Assembly (NCBI GenBank): GCA_964423205.1 | Contig: CAYRDX010000013.1 | Location: forward strand, 1-64,000 | Direction: 5' to 3' | DNA: 64,000 bases | Source of the DNA: UBA6168 sp964423205 | Lineage (GTDB): Bacteria; Bacteroidota; Bacteroidia; Chitinophagales; Saprospiraceae | In this document: positions 9,085 to 18,450 of the stretch, piece by piece | Layout of the letters: every line of letters starts with the position of its first letter | How positions within the stretch are numbered: position 1 is the first letter of the stretch | Notes under the pieces: generated by a model | Seen by the model: only the letters and a program-made list of their open reading frames with translations | Databases searched by the model: none | What the model was told of the DNA's origin: nothing | Program-made: the position numbers and the translations under genes

Positions 9085-11283
9085 ATGTACGAAAAACGCG
9101 AGAAATATCTTTCTGGAATTAGTCAATTCAGGGAAAAAACGCTGCTTGCTTTTATAGCTGTTTTTTGCCTGGGCAATTGGTTTTTACAAATTTTTGAGAG
9201 CCAGTCTCACAGTTTCTCCATCCTGGCGGAAATAATGTACCTGCTTATCGCAGTATTATGCCTTGTGGCGATGGATCTTATTACCAAAAGAGAATGGATT
9301 GAAAAAAGAATTCAGGATATTATCTTTTTGCTAGCTCTTTGCGTTGTTTCTTTAATGGCCTTTGAAGTAATGCACTATGGATTTCAACAATTCCTTGTTT
9401 CAATTTATATCATTTTCGTGGCGATAGTTACAGCCAATTTCACTTCTTTAAAACGCGTTTTGATTTTTCTGAGTTATTCTTTCGGCAGTCTTTTCTACTA
9501 TCTGACATCATTGGGTTTTAATCAAGCTATGTTCAGGATTGACTACCTCATATTCCTTCTGTTCTTCATGAGTCTGTTATTCGGCATCATGTTACTTCGC
9601 CGCTTAAATGACAAGAAAAGAATTAAGATAACTGAAGGAATTTTGCGTCAGAAAGCTGCTGAACTGGATTTGATTCTCAATAACCTGCCTTTTCACGTGG
9701 CTTACAAGGATACTGATAACCGGTTTATTAAAGTAAACAAAGGAGTGGCAGATTTTCTCAATACCACACCGGAGGAACTTGATGGCAAATCACTGTATGA
9801 TATCTTCCCCCGTGAATTTGCTGAGAGATACCATGAGGAAGATAAGGAGGTGATTAAGAAAGGCTCACCCATCGTTGGGTTGGTGGATGAAGTTTCTTCT
9901 CTCAATGACCAGGGAAAAGTCTGGTTAAAATGCCATAAGATTCCTCAATTCAATCAGAATGGAGAGGTGGTGGGTATCATAGTTTGTACAGAAGACATTA
10001 CAGCTCAGGTTGATTCAAAAAAGAAGCTGTATTCGATTGAGCAGAGGTTCAGGAAAATATTTGATTTCGCCGCCAATGGGATGTTGATTTTCGACAACAT
10101 TTCTTCCCCAATTTCCAAAAGTAATCACAGCGCTAACATGCTACTTGGTTATGAAAGTTTAGACCAACAGAAAAAGAGCTTGTTCGAACTAATTCACCCT
10201 GAGGACAGGGAAGTTTTCCAAAATGGATTAGATGAAAGTCTGGCGTTTGAAGGTGCAGTTTTCCATGACGAAGTCCGCATGTTGAAATCTGATGGGGGAA
10301 TTGCTTTTGTTGACTTAACTGTTAATATTATTCTGGAGGGTGAAAGAAAAGGATTTATTTACGCTATTCTGAAGGATATTACGGAAAACAAGGAATCTGC
10401 AAAGAGGCTGAAAATCTACTCGAGACAGTTGGAGGAAAGCAATCAAAATCTAAAGGAGTTTGCTTATGCTGCTTCCCACGACCTCCGAGAACCTTTGCGC
10501 ACGGTCATTTCTTACATACAGTTACTGAAGAAGAAAATGCCAAGCGAACTGATTAGTAAAGAGATGAATGAATTCATGTTTTTCATTGAGGATGCCTCCC
10601 GCCGGATGGAGAAATTAATCATAGCTTTACTGGATTATTCCCGCGTTGGCAATAATGAATTGGTAATTGAAAAGGTCGATACCTCAGATATTCTGGTTAC
10701 TTCTTGTAAAGGACTCAGCAAGATGATCTCAGAAAACGAGGCAGTAATTGAATGGGATGAGCTTCCGAAAATAGATGCTGATAAAACCCAGATTTCCATG
10801 TTGCTGTCCAACATCATCTCCAATTCCATTAAATACAGAAAACCGGACGTATTACCACATATCAGGATTAACGCATCTTCCAATGAAAATGAATACCTCT
10901 TTTCAGTAACTGATAATGGCATAGGAATAAAAGAAGAGTATCTGGAGCAAATTTTTGCCGTATTCCGCAGACTGCATTGCGTGAATTCAATTCCGGGTAC
11001 CGGTATAGGATTGGCCACCTGTAAAAAAATCGTGCAAAGGCATGGAGGTACTATTTGGGCTAATTCCACTTTTGGGGAAGGCACCACGTTTTACTTCAGC
11101 ATTCCGCTTACGGAGAATTCACGAAGGTTAAATGCCGTAAAGCTGGACATCAATCAATCCAATGGCGCCCATTCTTCCACAAGTAACGGCCATCAGAATG
11201 ATACACATCCGAAATTACAGGTTTCAGAAGAAGGTCATCCACCAGCAGCCGCCCCTTCTCATTACCCTTCAACTGAAAACTGA
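9085..11283 (+). CDS. Membrane sensor histidine kinase with two PAS domains
   Basis: From the ATG at 9085 the protein is 732 residues. A membrane region with about six or seven helices (about 20-180) is followed by a first PAS domain (LILNNLPFHVAYKDTDNRF), a second PAS domain (IFDFAANGMLIFDN) and PEDREVF/DITENKE boundaries. Next come a HisKA dimerisation helix with the phospho-acceptor His in YAASHDLREPLRT and a HATPase_c domain (N box NIISNSIKYR, G1 DNGIGI, G2 GTGIGLATCKK). The open frame continues upstream to the assembly gap, so a further N-terminal part is possible. The last roughly 45 residues after the kinase domain are Ser/Asn/His/Pro-rich and are read antisense to the next gene. No response regulator is adjacent; ligand unknown. 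Confidence 0.85.
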   Translation: MYEKREKYLSGISQFREKTLLAFIAVFCLGNWFLQIFESQSHSFSILAEIMYLLIAVLCLVAMDLITKREWIEKRIQDIIFLLALCVVSLMAFEVMHYGFQQFLVSIYIIFVAIVTANFTSLKRVLIFLSYSFGSLFYYLTSLGFNQAMFRIDYLIFLLFFMSLLFGIMLLRRLNDKKRIKITEGILRQKAAELDLILNNLPFHVAYKDTDNRFIKVNKGVADFLNTTPEELDGKSLYDIFPREFAERYHEEDKEVIKKGSPIVGLVDEVSSLNDQGKVWLKCHKIPQFNQNGEVVGIIVCTEDITAQVDSKKKLYSIEQRFRKIFDFAANGMLIFDNISSPISKSNHSANMLLGYESLDQQKKSLFELIHPEDREVFQNGLDESLAFEGAVFHDEVRMLKSDGGIAFVDLTVNIILEGERKGFIYAILKDITENKESAKRLKIYSRQLEESNQNLKEFAYAASHDLREPLRTVISYIQLLKKKMPSELISKEMNEFMFFIEDASRRMEKLIIALLDYSRVGNNELVIEKVDTSDILVTSCKGLSKMISENEAVIEWDELPKIDADKTQISMLLSNIISNSIKYRKPDVLPHIRINASSNENEYLFSVTDNGIGIKEEYLEQIFAVFRRLHCVNSIPGTGIGLATCKKIVQRHGGTIWANSTFGEGTTFYFSIPLTENSRRLNAVKLDINQSNGAHSSTSNGHQNDTHPKLQVSEEGHPPAAAPSHYPSTEN

Positions 11284-13474
11284 CGACAATTTTATTCTCC
11301 GCTGAATTCAGTAAGAAAGGACACTCCACCAAAACCCAACCCTTTGGGTCAAATACTTCAGCCTGCCAGGCAACACCGAAAGAAGACTCTGCCACTTTTT
11401 CACCATTTGCGTTTTCCTCTCTGATGCGCATTTCAGTGGTTGCAAACAGATCCTGGTCAACGTAAATCCAGGCAAGCATTTGATATGATCCGCCAGAAAC
11501 CGAACGTGGAATCGGAGCATTCCAAAGTGTATTGACTTTAGAGATGTCACCTTCGTAACATCCTGTGCCAAAATAGGCCTTCTCATTTCTTAAGGAGTCA
11601 AAGCTTTCATAAACAAATCCCGATCCTTTGTAGCTGTACAACAAATCACCTTCAACGGCGAGGTCACGTGTTGCTATTTCATTGCGGACGGAATCTTTAA
11701 CAGCCTGAATGCGCTGAGCGAAGGATTCGAGTGGCAGTTCATACAAAGACCAGGGGTCTCCTTCATGCAGAAGAATGGCACCGTTCAGAAGATGGTCATG
11801 CTTTCGTTTGTCGGCATCATTTAATGGCCTCGTGTAGATCAGGAGCAGTGGTTTCTCATTGGGATAGTCCTCAAACACTTTCGGCATCCGGTAGGGTGGC
11901 ATCACCATTTGCATCTGGTCGAAAGTTTGCCTTCGGGAACTCCTGGTGAGCATGGCGCCAGTGACGGGCAATCCGGTCTGAAGAGAAAGGACCAGTGATT
12001 TTTGTAGTGTCAGACCATCACCGGCCGACCAGAAGTTATTCGAACCGATATTGTAATAAGGCACTGGTAAGATGGCCTGATACTGGGAGTAATCAATGCC
12101 GGGAAGGTCTGTAAATCGTTTGCCCGGTTTCAGTTCTTCTATTTGATAAAACCTGTCTTCGGAGTAAATGGCTTTGTTGGTGAAAAGAGTATAGGATTCA
12201 TAGGCAAGTACAATCAAGAGTGAGGCCAGTAAAGAGTATTTCCAGGCAGATTTCCACTTGTCAGCTATTCTGTACCATGCGCTAAAGGCTATGATGTTGA
12301 TTGCGAAGAAAAACACCCAGGCAAAGCGGCCTGTTGACCTGAACTGTTGCAGTGGTCCGGTGTAGTCCAAAAGGAATTCCAGGCCTTTGGTCCGGAAGGG
12401 CTGACTGGTCGATAAAACGGCTAAAACCACTCCAGTCCAAAATAAAGGGTAATAGAATTCTTTTTCTGCCAGCTTGAGCGGGAATAGAATAGAGCCTTTG
12501 AATTTACTGGCTATCCATTTTACAATCAGTGCAAGGGTGAAGATTCCTGCCACTATCCCGACATAAGACCATCCTTCGAAATCCGTTTTCTCAATGGTGA
12601 TGATGTTTTGATCTATCCACTGATAAATGGGCATATTCACTGACATGAAAATGCTTTCCCATTTGGCATTGTAGTAGAGAAAACCCCAGGGTTTTGGACT
12701 TCTGTCAGTGACCGGGTCATTGGCTATCATCCAAAAATAAAACAGAGCCAACGGGATGAGCACCATGATGCCACCATGAAAGGCCATTTGGGCCATCCTT
12801 TTCCAACTGAATCCCCGCATCAGTGAAAAAAACAGATACAGGCCAATGGTCAGCGCGGTTATGGCAAAAAAATAGAAATGAAGAAAGGAAGCGATGATTA
12901 CAATCGTAGCCAGGAATATACTGTTCAGAATTCTGGGCCTTTCTTCAAATCGCAAAAGGCCATAAATAACAGCAGGCACCACAAAAACTGGGGCCAATCC
13001 TATATGTGGGAACATCCTGAAATGTTGTGGCGCAAGGAATGTTAAACCAATAGCAACGAGTACGGCATACCATACTGGCAATTTCAGCTTACTCAATATC
13101 AAATACAGGAAAAGGGCACAGAGCAGTATGGATACCAGGATAATGGAATGAGCAATGCCAAAATAGTAGTTGGTGATTTCCGGAAAATATGGCCTTAGAA
13201 TTTTCATCATGATGGCCATGCCCGGCAATTCTGTGGCCGCCACAATATGCTCGGAATAGGGATAATTCATTCCCTTGTAGTGAGCCAATGATTCACTGTA
13301 CAATGCGTGATAGGCAGCATTTACAGGGGTTTTGATACCATCTCTAAATGGCTCAAGTGACAGAGTTGAACCTAAATTAGCGATGAGCAGTTGAAAATGC
13401 CAGCCAATCAGGACACTCGTCAGCAGGAATGTTGTCCAAAATCCGGCTGACCGCGTAAATTTTAACTGATGCAT
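11150..13474 (-). CDS. Large multi-pass membrane protein, GT-C/YfhO-like, with C-terminal beta domain
   Basis: This 774-residue protein has roughly ten to twelve membrane helices in about residues 10-440. An extracytoplasmic region then ends in a likely jelly-roll, carbohydrate-binding-like domain (about 640-765, from FGTGCYEGDISKVN to LVDDLLLKPV). The acidic loop between the first helices (LEPFRDGIKTPVNAAYH) resembles lipid-linked glycosyltransferases of the GT-C fold, but I see no decisive motif. It may therefore transfer a sugar or polymer at the outer face of the inner membrane; this is inference. Its 3' end overlaps the histidine kinase gene by 134 bases in convergent orientation. Confidence 0.55.
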   Translation of the reverse strand: MHQLKFTRSAGFWTTFLLTSVLIGWHFQLLIANLGSTLSLEPFRDGIKTPVNAAYHALYSESLAHYKGMNYPYSEHIVAATELPGMAIMMKILRPYFPEITNYYFGIAHSIILVSILLCALFLYLILSKLKLPVWYAVLVAIGLTFLAPQHFRMFPHIGLAPVFVVPAVIYGLLRFEERPRILNSIFLATIVIIASFLHFYFFAITALTIGLYLFFSLMRGFSWKRMAQMAFHGGIMVLIPLALFYFWMIANDPVTDRSPKPWGFLYYNAKWESIFMSVNMPIYQWIDQNIITIEKTDFEGWSYVGIVAGIFTLALIVKWIASKFKGSILFPLKLAEKEFYYPLFWTGVVLAVLSTSQPFRTKGLEFLLDYTGPLQQFRSTGRFAWVFFFAINIIAFSAWYRIADKWKSAWKYSLLASLLIVLAYESYTLFTNKAIYSEDRFYQIEELKPGKRFTDLPGIDYSQYQAILPVPYYNIGSNNFWSAGDGLTLQKSLVLSLQTGLPVTGAMLTRSSRRQTFDQMQMVMPPYRMPKVFEDYPNEKPLLLIYTRPLNDADKRKHDHLLNGAILLHEGDPWSLYELPLESFAQRIQAVKDSVRNEIATRDLAVEGDLLYSYKGSGFVYESFDSLRNEKAYFGTGCYEGDISKVNTLWNAPIPRSVSGGSYQMLAWIYVDQDLFATTEMRIREENANGEKVAESSFGVAWQAEVFDPKGWVLVECPFLLNSAENKIVVSFQLKGNEKGRLLVDDLLLKPVISDVYHSDGRYLWKNGRHWID

Positions 13475-13512
13475 TCTGGTATATTTTGCTTTGAAATGGC
13501 TTAGTGTCTGAA

Positions 13513-13583
13513 AGGTTGAGGAAGTTGAGAGAGTTAAGGGGGTTGAGATAAAAACTATCTTAACTTCCTCAACCCCTCAACTT
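13513..13583. repeat. Imperfect inverted repeat built from GTTGAGG units
   Basis: Left arm about 13513-13538 (GGTTGAGGAAGTTGAGAGAG and on to TTAAG) pairs imperfectly with right arm 13559-13583 (CTTAACTTCCTCAACCCCTC and on). It lies between the aldolase gene and the membrane-protein gene, both on the minus strand, and could act as a terminator or processing hairpin. The arms are made of repeated heptamer-like units. Confidence 0.6.
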
Positions 13584-13588
13584 GCAGT

Positions 13589-14245
13589 TTATTTATTTCC
13601 CTTCCTGTAATCCGCCAAAAACTTTTCCAGACCAATATCCGTCAGTGGGTGTTTCAACATGCCCAAAATGGAATCGAGCGGACAGGTGACCACATCTGCA
13701 CCTGCCAATGCAGCCTGAACTATGTGTTTGGAAGAACGGATGGAAGCGGCCAGTATCTGCGTTGCATAACCCTGCCTTTCGAATATCTCCGCCATTTCGG
13801 CAATCAGATCCATACCCTCCCAATTGATATCGTCGATTCGGCCAATAAAGGGTGAAACATAAGTTGCCCCGGCTTTGGCAGCTAAAATCGACTGCGCCGA
13901 AGAAAAGACCAATGTGCAGTTGGTTTTGATTCCGTTTTTCTCAAACCAACTAATGGCTTTGATACCCTCTTTAATCATAGGGACTTTAACCACTATGTTG
14001 GGTGCAAGTCCGGCGAGGTGCTGACCTTCTTCTATCATGCCTTTAAAATCGGTGGCTATCACCTCCGCACTGATATCGCCTTTTACCAGATTGGCGATGG
14101 CTTTATAATGATTGTCAATGTTGGCGGTTCCTGTAATTCCCTCCTTCGCCATTAAACTGGGGTTGGTGGTTACACCATCGAGGATTCCCAGTTCATGGGC
14201 CTCCCTTATTTCGTTCAGGTTTGCTGTATCAATAAAAAATTTCAT
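13589..14245 (-). CDS. fsa: Transaldolase-like fructose-6-phosphate aldolase
   Basis: A small (218-residue) member of the transaldolase/FSA (TalC/MipB) family. It begins MKFFIDTANLNEIREA and has the signature GVTTNPSLMAKEG. The Schiff-base lysine is in IVVKVPM (about residue 85), with further motifs NCTLVFSSAQ and SPFIGRIDD and the C-terminal ILGMLKHPLTDIGLEKFLADY. Proteins of this size either make sedoheptulose 7-phosphate (transaldolase) or cleave fructose 6-phosphate to dihydroxyacetone and glyceraldehyde 3-phosphate; sequence alone does not decide. Its upstream region is duplicated upstream of the serine hydrolase gene. Confidence 0.9.
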   Translation of the reverse strand: MKFFIDTANLNEIREAHELGILDGVTTNPSLMAKEGITGTANIDNHYKAIANLVKGDISAEVIATDFKGMIEEGQHLAGLAPNIVVKVPMIKEGIKAISWFEKNGIKTNCTLVFSSAQSILAAKAGATYVSPFIGRIDDINWEGMDLIAEMAEIFERQGYATQILAASIRSSKHIVQAALAGADVVTCPLDSILGMLKHPLTDIGLEKFLADYRKGNK

Positions 14246-14260
14246 TTGCTTGCTGTTGTT

Positions 14261-14332
14261 AGTAATGAGTCAAAAATAAAATAGCCAAATTGTTTTCTTA
14301 ACCAATTGAAAATCAGTTGGAAATTTTTTGCC
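14261..14332. repeat. 72-bp direct repeat, copy A (upstream of aldolase gene)
   Basis: It begins AGTAATGAGTCAAAAATAAA and differs from copy B at 15972-16043 at only a few positions. It contains CCAATTGAAAATCAGTTGG, a small inverted repeat. It sits 15 bases upstream of the aldolase start codon, so it probably carries that gene's promoter. Confidence 0.85.
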
Positions 14333-14443
14333 TTTTGCCTTTTTACTTTTGCCTTTTTACTTAACCAACAATTTGAGGTTTGACGAAATTATTGTCAGAA
14401 TCAAATACTTGTTGTTGCCTATAAGCCGATGCTTTGAGTCACT

Positions 14444-15955
14444 CTATTGTTTCTTCACAAAGTCAGTCACGGGGTCGCCGTAGGGGGAGCAACTTATTCT
14501 GTCAATTTCACCTTTGGTATTAGTGATGTAAATCAAACGAAAGTTTGGCAAATCTGTCTGCTCCTCTTTTGTAATAAACTGGTCATAATGAAAATGATGG
14601 AGGGCGGACTTTTGACCCCGAAAATTGAACACCAATTGGTTTGCCGACAACTCAATAGTCATATCCCCGTAAACTGCATTTGAATAGGTTCCGGTATAAT
14701 CAGCGATTGGATGAGAAGTAGAAGTACCCATGACCTGGGTCGCAGCAACAGAATCCCGGCGAGCAAGGGCGCGTTTTAATCCTTCATCATACTCTTTTTT
14801 CCACCTGCCGTTCCAGTCGGTCAGGTGCGAATCCAATAATCTGTCGATAACAGGCAAAGCCATAGTAGAGCGAGAGCCGCCTGCTTCCGTATAATTATGC
14901 ACCATGAAAATTGCCAATTGCTCATTGGGTAGCAGGGTAAGGTTAGAATAAAAGCCATCGATGGAGCCAGTATGCATGGCAATTTGATAGCCCTTGTAGG
15001 TGAGCATCCAACGCCCCAGTCCGTATACTCCATGTGATAGTTCTGGCTGTGTGAACTCAGGGTCAGGAATGCTTTTGGCAATAAGTGTATTCCTGAGAGC
15101 CTTTTCGGGAATTACATTTTTTCCTTTATAATCTCCCTTATTTAAAAGAGCAATCATCCATTGGCTCATATCTTCAATGTTGGATTTTATGGTACCTGCC
15201 GGACCGAGTGCCAGTGATTGTGCTTCATTCTTTTTAGCAAGGACTTCCGAACTGCCAAGTGGTGAAAAGTATGAAAGGCTGTAATTCCCGCCGGCCTGAG
15301 CTTCAGCATTGGTAAATCCGGTGCTGTTCATGCCAAGTGGCTTCAATATTTTTTGCCGAATAATATCTTCCCAACTCATTCCCGTTACTTTTTCCATCGC
15401 CACTCCGGCAGCAGCGTACATCATATTGTTGTACTGATAGCCTTCCCGGAAGCCCTGATTTGGTTTCATTTGAGTGATTTTGCCCAGTAGTTCCCTGCGG
15501 GAATAGGGTGCATTTACCCAAATGCCATCGTAGCGAGGGAGTCCGGTTCGATGACTAAGCATATCGCGTAAGGTAGTTTTGGCATTTAGTTCATCATTGC
15601 TGAATACCAGTTCAGGTAAGTAATTCCGGACGGGTTGGTCGATATTCAACTTACCTTCTTCATGCAGCATACAAGCAGCTATGGATGTAAACAACTTGGT
15701 ATTGCTGGCAATGGGGAAAATGGTTTTAGCCGCCACCGGCAGTTTTTTCTCCAGGTCCCGGAAACCAAAGCCTTTGGCGTATATCAGTTGGTCCTTGTGC
15801 ACGATGCCGATAGCCATACCCGGTATGCGCCAGGACTGAAGCATTGAGTCGAGATATAACTCAACGGCTTTGAGGTTCTCTGTGTAGTTGGTGTTTTGTC
15901 CAAAGGTCAGGGCAGTAACCAGGATAAGGCAAACAATCAATAATGTTCTTTTCAT
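14444..15955 (-). CDS. Secreted class C beta-lactamase-family serine hydrolase with DUF3471-like C-terminus
   Basis: This 503-residue protein has a signal peptide (about 1-19, ending TFGQ). The serine hydrolase domain carries S84-N-T-K87 (SxxK), Y175-N-N (YxN) in EGYQYNNMMY and HTGSIDG as the KTG-equivalent. A C-terminal lipocalin-like/DUF3471 domain follows (about 405-503, SHPIADYTGTYSNAVYGD). Members cleave or transfer D-amino-acid esters or amides or are general esterases; there is no evidence of antibiotic resistance here. It stands as its own transcription unit with a promoter region duplicated from, or into, the aldolase gene. Confidence 0.85.
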   Translation of the reverse strand: MKRTLLIVCLILVTALTFGQNTNYTENLKAVELYLDSMLQSWRIPGMAIGIVHKDQLIYAKGFGFRDLEKKLPVAAKTIFPIASNTKLFTSIAACMLHEEGKLNIDQPVRNYLPELVFSNDELNAKTTLRDMLSHRTGLPRYDGIWVNAPYSRRELLGKITQMKPNQGFREGYQYNNMMYAAAGVAMEKVTGMSWEDIIRQKILKPLGMNSTGFTNAEAQAGGNYSLSYFSPLGSSEVLAKKNEAQSLALGPAGTIKSNIEDMSQWMIALLNKGDYKGKNVIPEKALRNTLIAKSIPDPEFTQPELSHGVYGLGRWMLTYKGYQIAMHTGSIDGFYSNLTLLPNEQLAIFMVHNYTEAGGSRSTMALPVIDRLLDSHLTDWNGRWKKEYDEGLKRALARRDSVAATQVMGTSTSHPIADYTGTYSNAVYGDMTIELSANQLVFNFRGQKSALHHFHYDQFITKEEQTDLPNFRLIYITNTKGEIDRISCSPYGDPVTDFVKKQ

Positions 15956-15971
15956 TGTAAAATATTATCTA

Positions 15972-16043
15972 AGTAATGAGTCAAAAATAAAATAGCCAAT
16001 TTGTTTGCTTAACCAATTGAAAATCAGTTGGAAAACTTTTGCC
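15972..16043. repeat. 72-bp direct repeat, copy B (upstream of serine hydrolase gene)
   Basis: Near-identical to 14261-14332 in the same orientation and in the same position relative to its gene, 16 bases upstream of the ATG. Both copies are followed by low-complexity TTTTGCC/TTTTTAC tracts. Confidence 0.85.
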
Positions 16044-16082
16044 TTTTTACTTTTTACTTGTTCCTAAGGGTATTTAGAGACG

Positions 16083-16115
16083 AGCTTTGACAAATTTTGA
16101 AAATTTGTCAAAGCT
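16083..16115. terminator. Perfect hairpin downstream of the S9 peptidase gene
   Basis: Arms AGCTTTGACAAATTTT (16083-16098) and its exact complement (16100-16115) are separated by one base. It lies about 100 bases beyond the S9 peptidase stop and upstream of the serine hydrolase promoter, so it can insulate the two minus-strand genes. There is no long T run, so Rho-independent action is only likely. Confidence 0.6.
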
Positions 16116-16220
16116 TCAGTATTCACAATCATTTTCGCTTCTTACAAACATACGATTCACTGAAGCGCCAATAATTTTAAAGGGTTTGTGATTACGAGTT
16201 TTATTGCAAAAAATTCTAAA

Positions 16221-18293
16221 TCACTTCTTACCAAACTGCCTGTTTACAAATTCAAAAGTAGCTTCATACGCTTTCACCCAGTTTCGGTGCAACAGAAAAC
16301 TATGGACCTCATCGGGGAAGACCAACTGCTCGAAATAGACATTCCGGTCACGCAGCAATTCGGCCAAGCGCACTGTTTCAGTGAAATTGACATTTCTGTC
16401 ATCATCCCCATGTATAAATAACACCGGTGATTTCCAGCCATCAACATAGTGTTCCGGCGACGACCTGAATGCCAGGTCGGCAAATTCCCTCATTTTCTCC
16501 GGATTATAGGAGCTCACAAAATTTCGGATGCCCTCATTCCAGTCGTGTACTCCGTGTATGTCCACGCCACAGGCAAAGAGGTCAGATGCACGGGCCAAGC
16601 CCATTGCGGTTAAATAACCTCCATAAGAACCGCCCCACAGCGCAATCTGGCTTGGGTTTACATCGTCTCGGCCCTTTAGGTAAAGTCCGGCACCTAACAC
16701 ATCGTAAAATTCACTTGCTCCCTGTGCACCATAATTAAGTGCTTCCCGAAACTCAAGGCCGTAACCAATACCGCTCCTGAAATTCAGTGAAAGAACCACA
16801 TAGCCCTGATTGGCAAAATATTGATTCAGTGCGTAGGCGTTGGAGTAATACTGTCCATAGTTAAACCCGAGCAGCATTTGCCTTCTGGAGCCTCCGTGCA
16901 GAAAAATGATAGCAGGATATTTTTCCCCGGCTTTCCTGTTTTTAGGCAGAAATAGCTGGGCTGGGGCAATCATTCCATCGGTGGCAGTGATGTTGACAGC
17001 CTGGGGAGTCACAATGGAACCCTTGGGAAATGAACCCGGAAAAAGTTCCCCAGCCAGGTCAGTGTTATTTCCATCACCCCAAAGCATGGCGGGCCATGCA
17101 GGTCTGTCGGCTGTTGAATAAATATAGGCCAGGCCATTTTCAGTCCAGGTTGGCGACCATTCGATATTACCAGCAGTCAGTTGTTTTGCACTGCCCGATT
17201 TAAAGTCGTACTTCCAGATATGACGGCGGTCTATGTCGCCAATGTTGCAGGCATAATACAGGCTGTTTAAATCCGGCGATATTTCCACATTCTCCACTTC
17301 ACCCTGACCCGTTGACAGATGTTTTACCTGACCTGTTGTTGTATTCACAGAGTAAAGCTGTATCCAGCCATTGCCTTCCCATGGGAAAACCAACTGATTG
17401 CCCGCAGCCCAAATGAGCTTGTTTTCCACGACTGGTAGGCTGCCAAAAACCACGCTCCCTTTACCTGGGTTTGCTTTCCAGATTTCTTTGGTCTTACCAG
17501 TTGGGAAATCATGCAGGCGAATGGACCAGGGATGGCCCTCCCTGCGAGGAGTGAATGGGAGATTGTTTTTTACTGCTGGAATCCTCATGAAAGCCAGTTG
17601 TTTCCCATCGGGACTCCATGCCGGTTCCGAATCGATATCGATAGAGGGGTCAATGTAACTGATGGTTTTAGTTGCCACATCACAAACGCCCACAAAAGCC
17701 CGGTCGCCACGGCCTGTCACAAATGCTATTTGGCTGCCATTAGGCGACCAGCGCAACGACCCCGCTCCGGTTCTTGCAGAAAAGAGTTTACTCCCTTCTT
17801 TGTTGTCTTGCATCGAGAGCAACCAAACATCACCTCGATTGATATAAACCAGTTGTTTTCCATCCGGTGAAAAGCGCTGTGAGGTTCCGGCTCCCACTTT
17901 TCTGGTACTGTCTGATTCTGTGCTTTGTATCCAGATGATACGCTCAGTGGAAGTTTGCAATTGAGCGGGATTGGCTGGCTCTCCCCTCGAATTATTGGTG
18001 TTGCCTTTGATGTAGGTGATCCATTTACCATCGGAACTCAATTGAGGACTGCCCAGGTCCACTCCATCATCTCCGCTGTATTTGGTGAGTTGACGGGCTT
18101 TGAAATCGGGCGCTTTCGCAATGAAAAAATTGCGGGTGCCTTTGTCGTTGAATACCCACGCGATGGTTTTGCCATCAGTCGATCCGGTAAGGTTGGTAGG
18201 GAAAGGTACAGACAGGAGTGATTCAATTGTTGTTTGGGCATTTAAGAATGGCCAAAAGAGCAGTAAAGAAAAATACAAAGTCAGTTTTTTCAT
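16221..18293 (-). CDS. S9 family peptidase (prolyl oligopeptidase/acylaminoacyl peptidase type)
   Basis: An exported (signal peptide about 1-19) 690-residue peptidase. A seven-bladed PD40-like beta-propeller covers about 30-410 with repeated SPDGK motifs, and the alpha/beta hydrolase domain about 425-690. The catalytic triad is S556 in GGSYGGY, D632 in HGDDDRNV and H664 in PDEVHSF. The family removes dipeptides or acyl-amino acids from short peptides after the propeller filters substrates. Start chosen at MKKLTLYFSLLLFW, directly giving a signal peptide. Confidence 0.92.
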   Translation of the reverse strand: MKKLTLYFSLLLFWPFLNAQTTIESLLSVPFPTNLTGSTDGKTIAWVFNDKGTRNFFIAKAPDFKARQLTKYSGDDGVDLGSPQLSSDGKWITYIKGNTNNSRGEPANPAQLQTSTERIIWIQSTESDSTRKVGAGTSQRFSPDGKQLVYINRGDVWLLSMQDNKEGSKLFSARTGAGSLRWSPNGSQIAFVTGRGDRAFVGVCDVATKTISYIDPSIDIDSEPAWSPDGKQLAFMRIPAVKNNLPFTPRREGHPWSIRLHDFPTGKTKEIWKANPGKGSVVFGSLPVVENKLIWAAGNQLVFPWEGNGWIQLYSVNTTTGQVKHLSTGQGEVENVEISPDLNSLYYACNIGDIDRRHIWKYDFKSGSAKQLTAGNIEWSPTWTENGLAYIYSTADRPAWPAMLWGDGNNTDLAGELFPGSFPKGSIVTPQAVNITATDGMIAPAQLFLPKNRKAGEKYPAIIFLHGGSRRQMLLGFNYGQYYSNAYALNQYFANQGYVVLSLNFRSGIGYGLEFREALNYGAQGASEFYDVLGAGLYLKGRDDVNPSQIALWGGSYGGYLTAMGLARASDLFACGVDIHGVHDWNEGIRNFVSSYNPEKMREFADLAFRSSPEHYVDGWKSPVLFIHGDDDRNVNFTETVRLAELLRDRNVYFEQLVFPDEVHSFLLHRNWVKAYEATFEFVNRQFGKK

Positions 18294-18450
18294 TTTTTCA
18301 AAGTTGATAGATTGATGTGAATCCCCAATGTTGAATTTGTCTACCCGAAGATAATTTATTTAATATCAAGTGATTCAGCACTTAATTTAAGAGCCATGTG
18401 GAAAGTCCTTTTTAATTTGCTGCCGTAAATACATCAAAACACAACACTTT

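Noticed and set aside
14444..15955. Antibiotic-resistance beta-lactamase
   Set aside because: SxxK and YxN motifs are of the broad class C serine hydrolase family with a DUF3471-like tail, typical of esterases or peptidases rather than AmpC enzymes.
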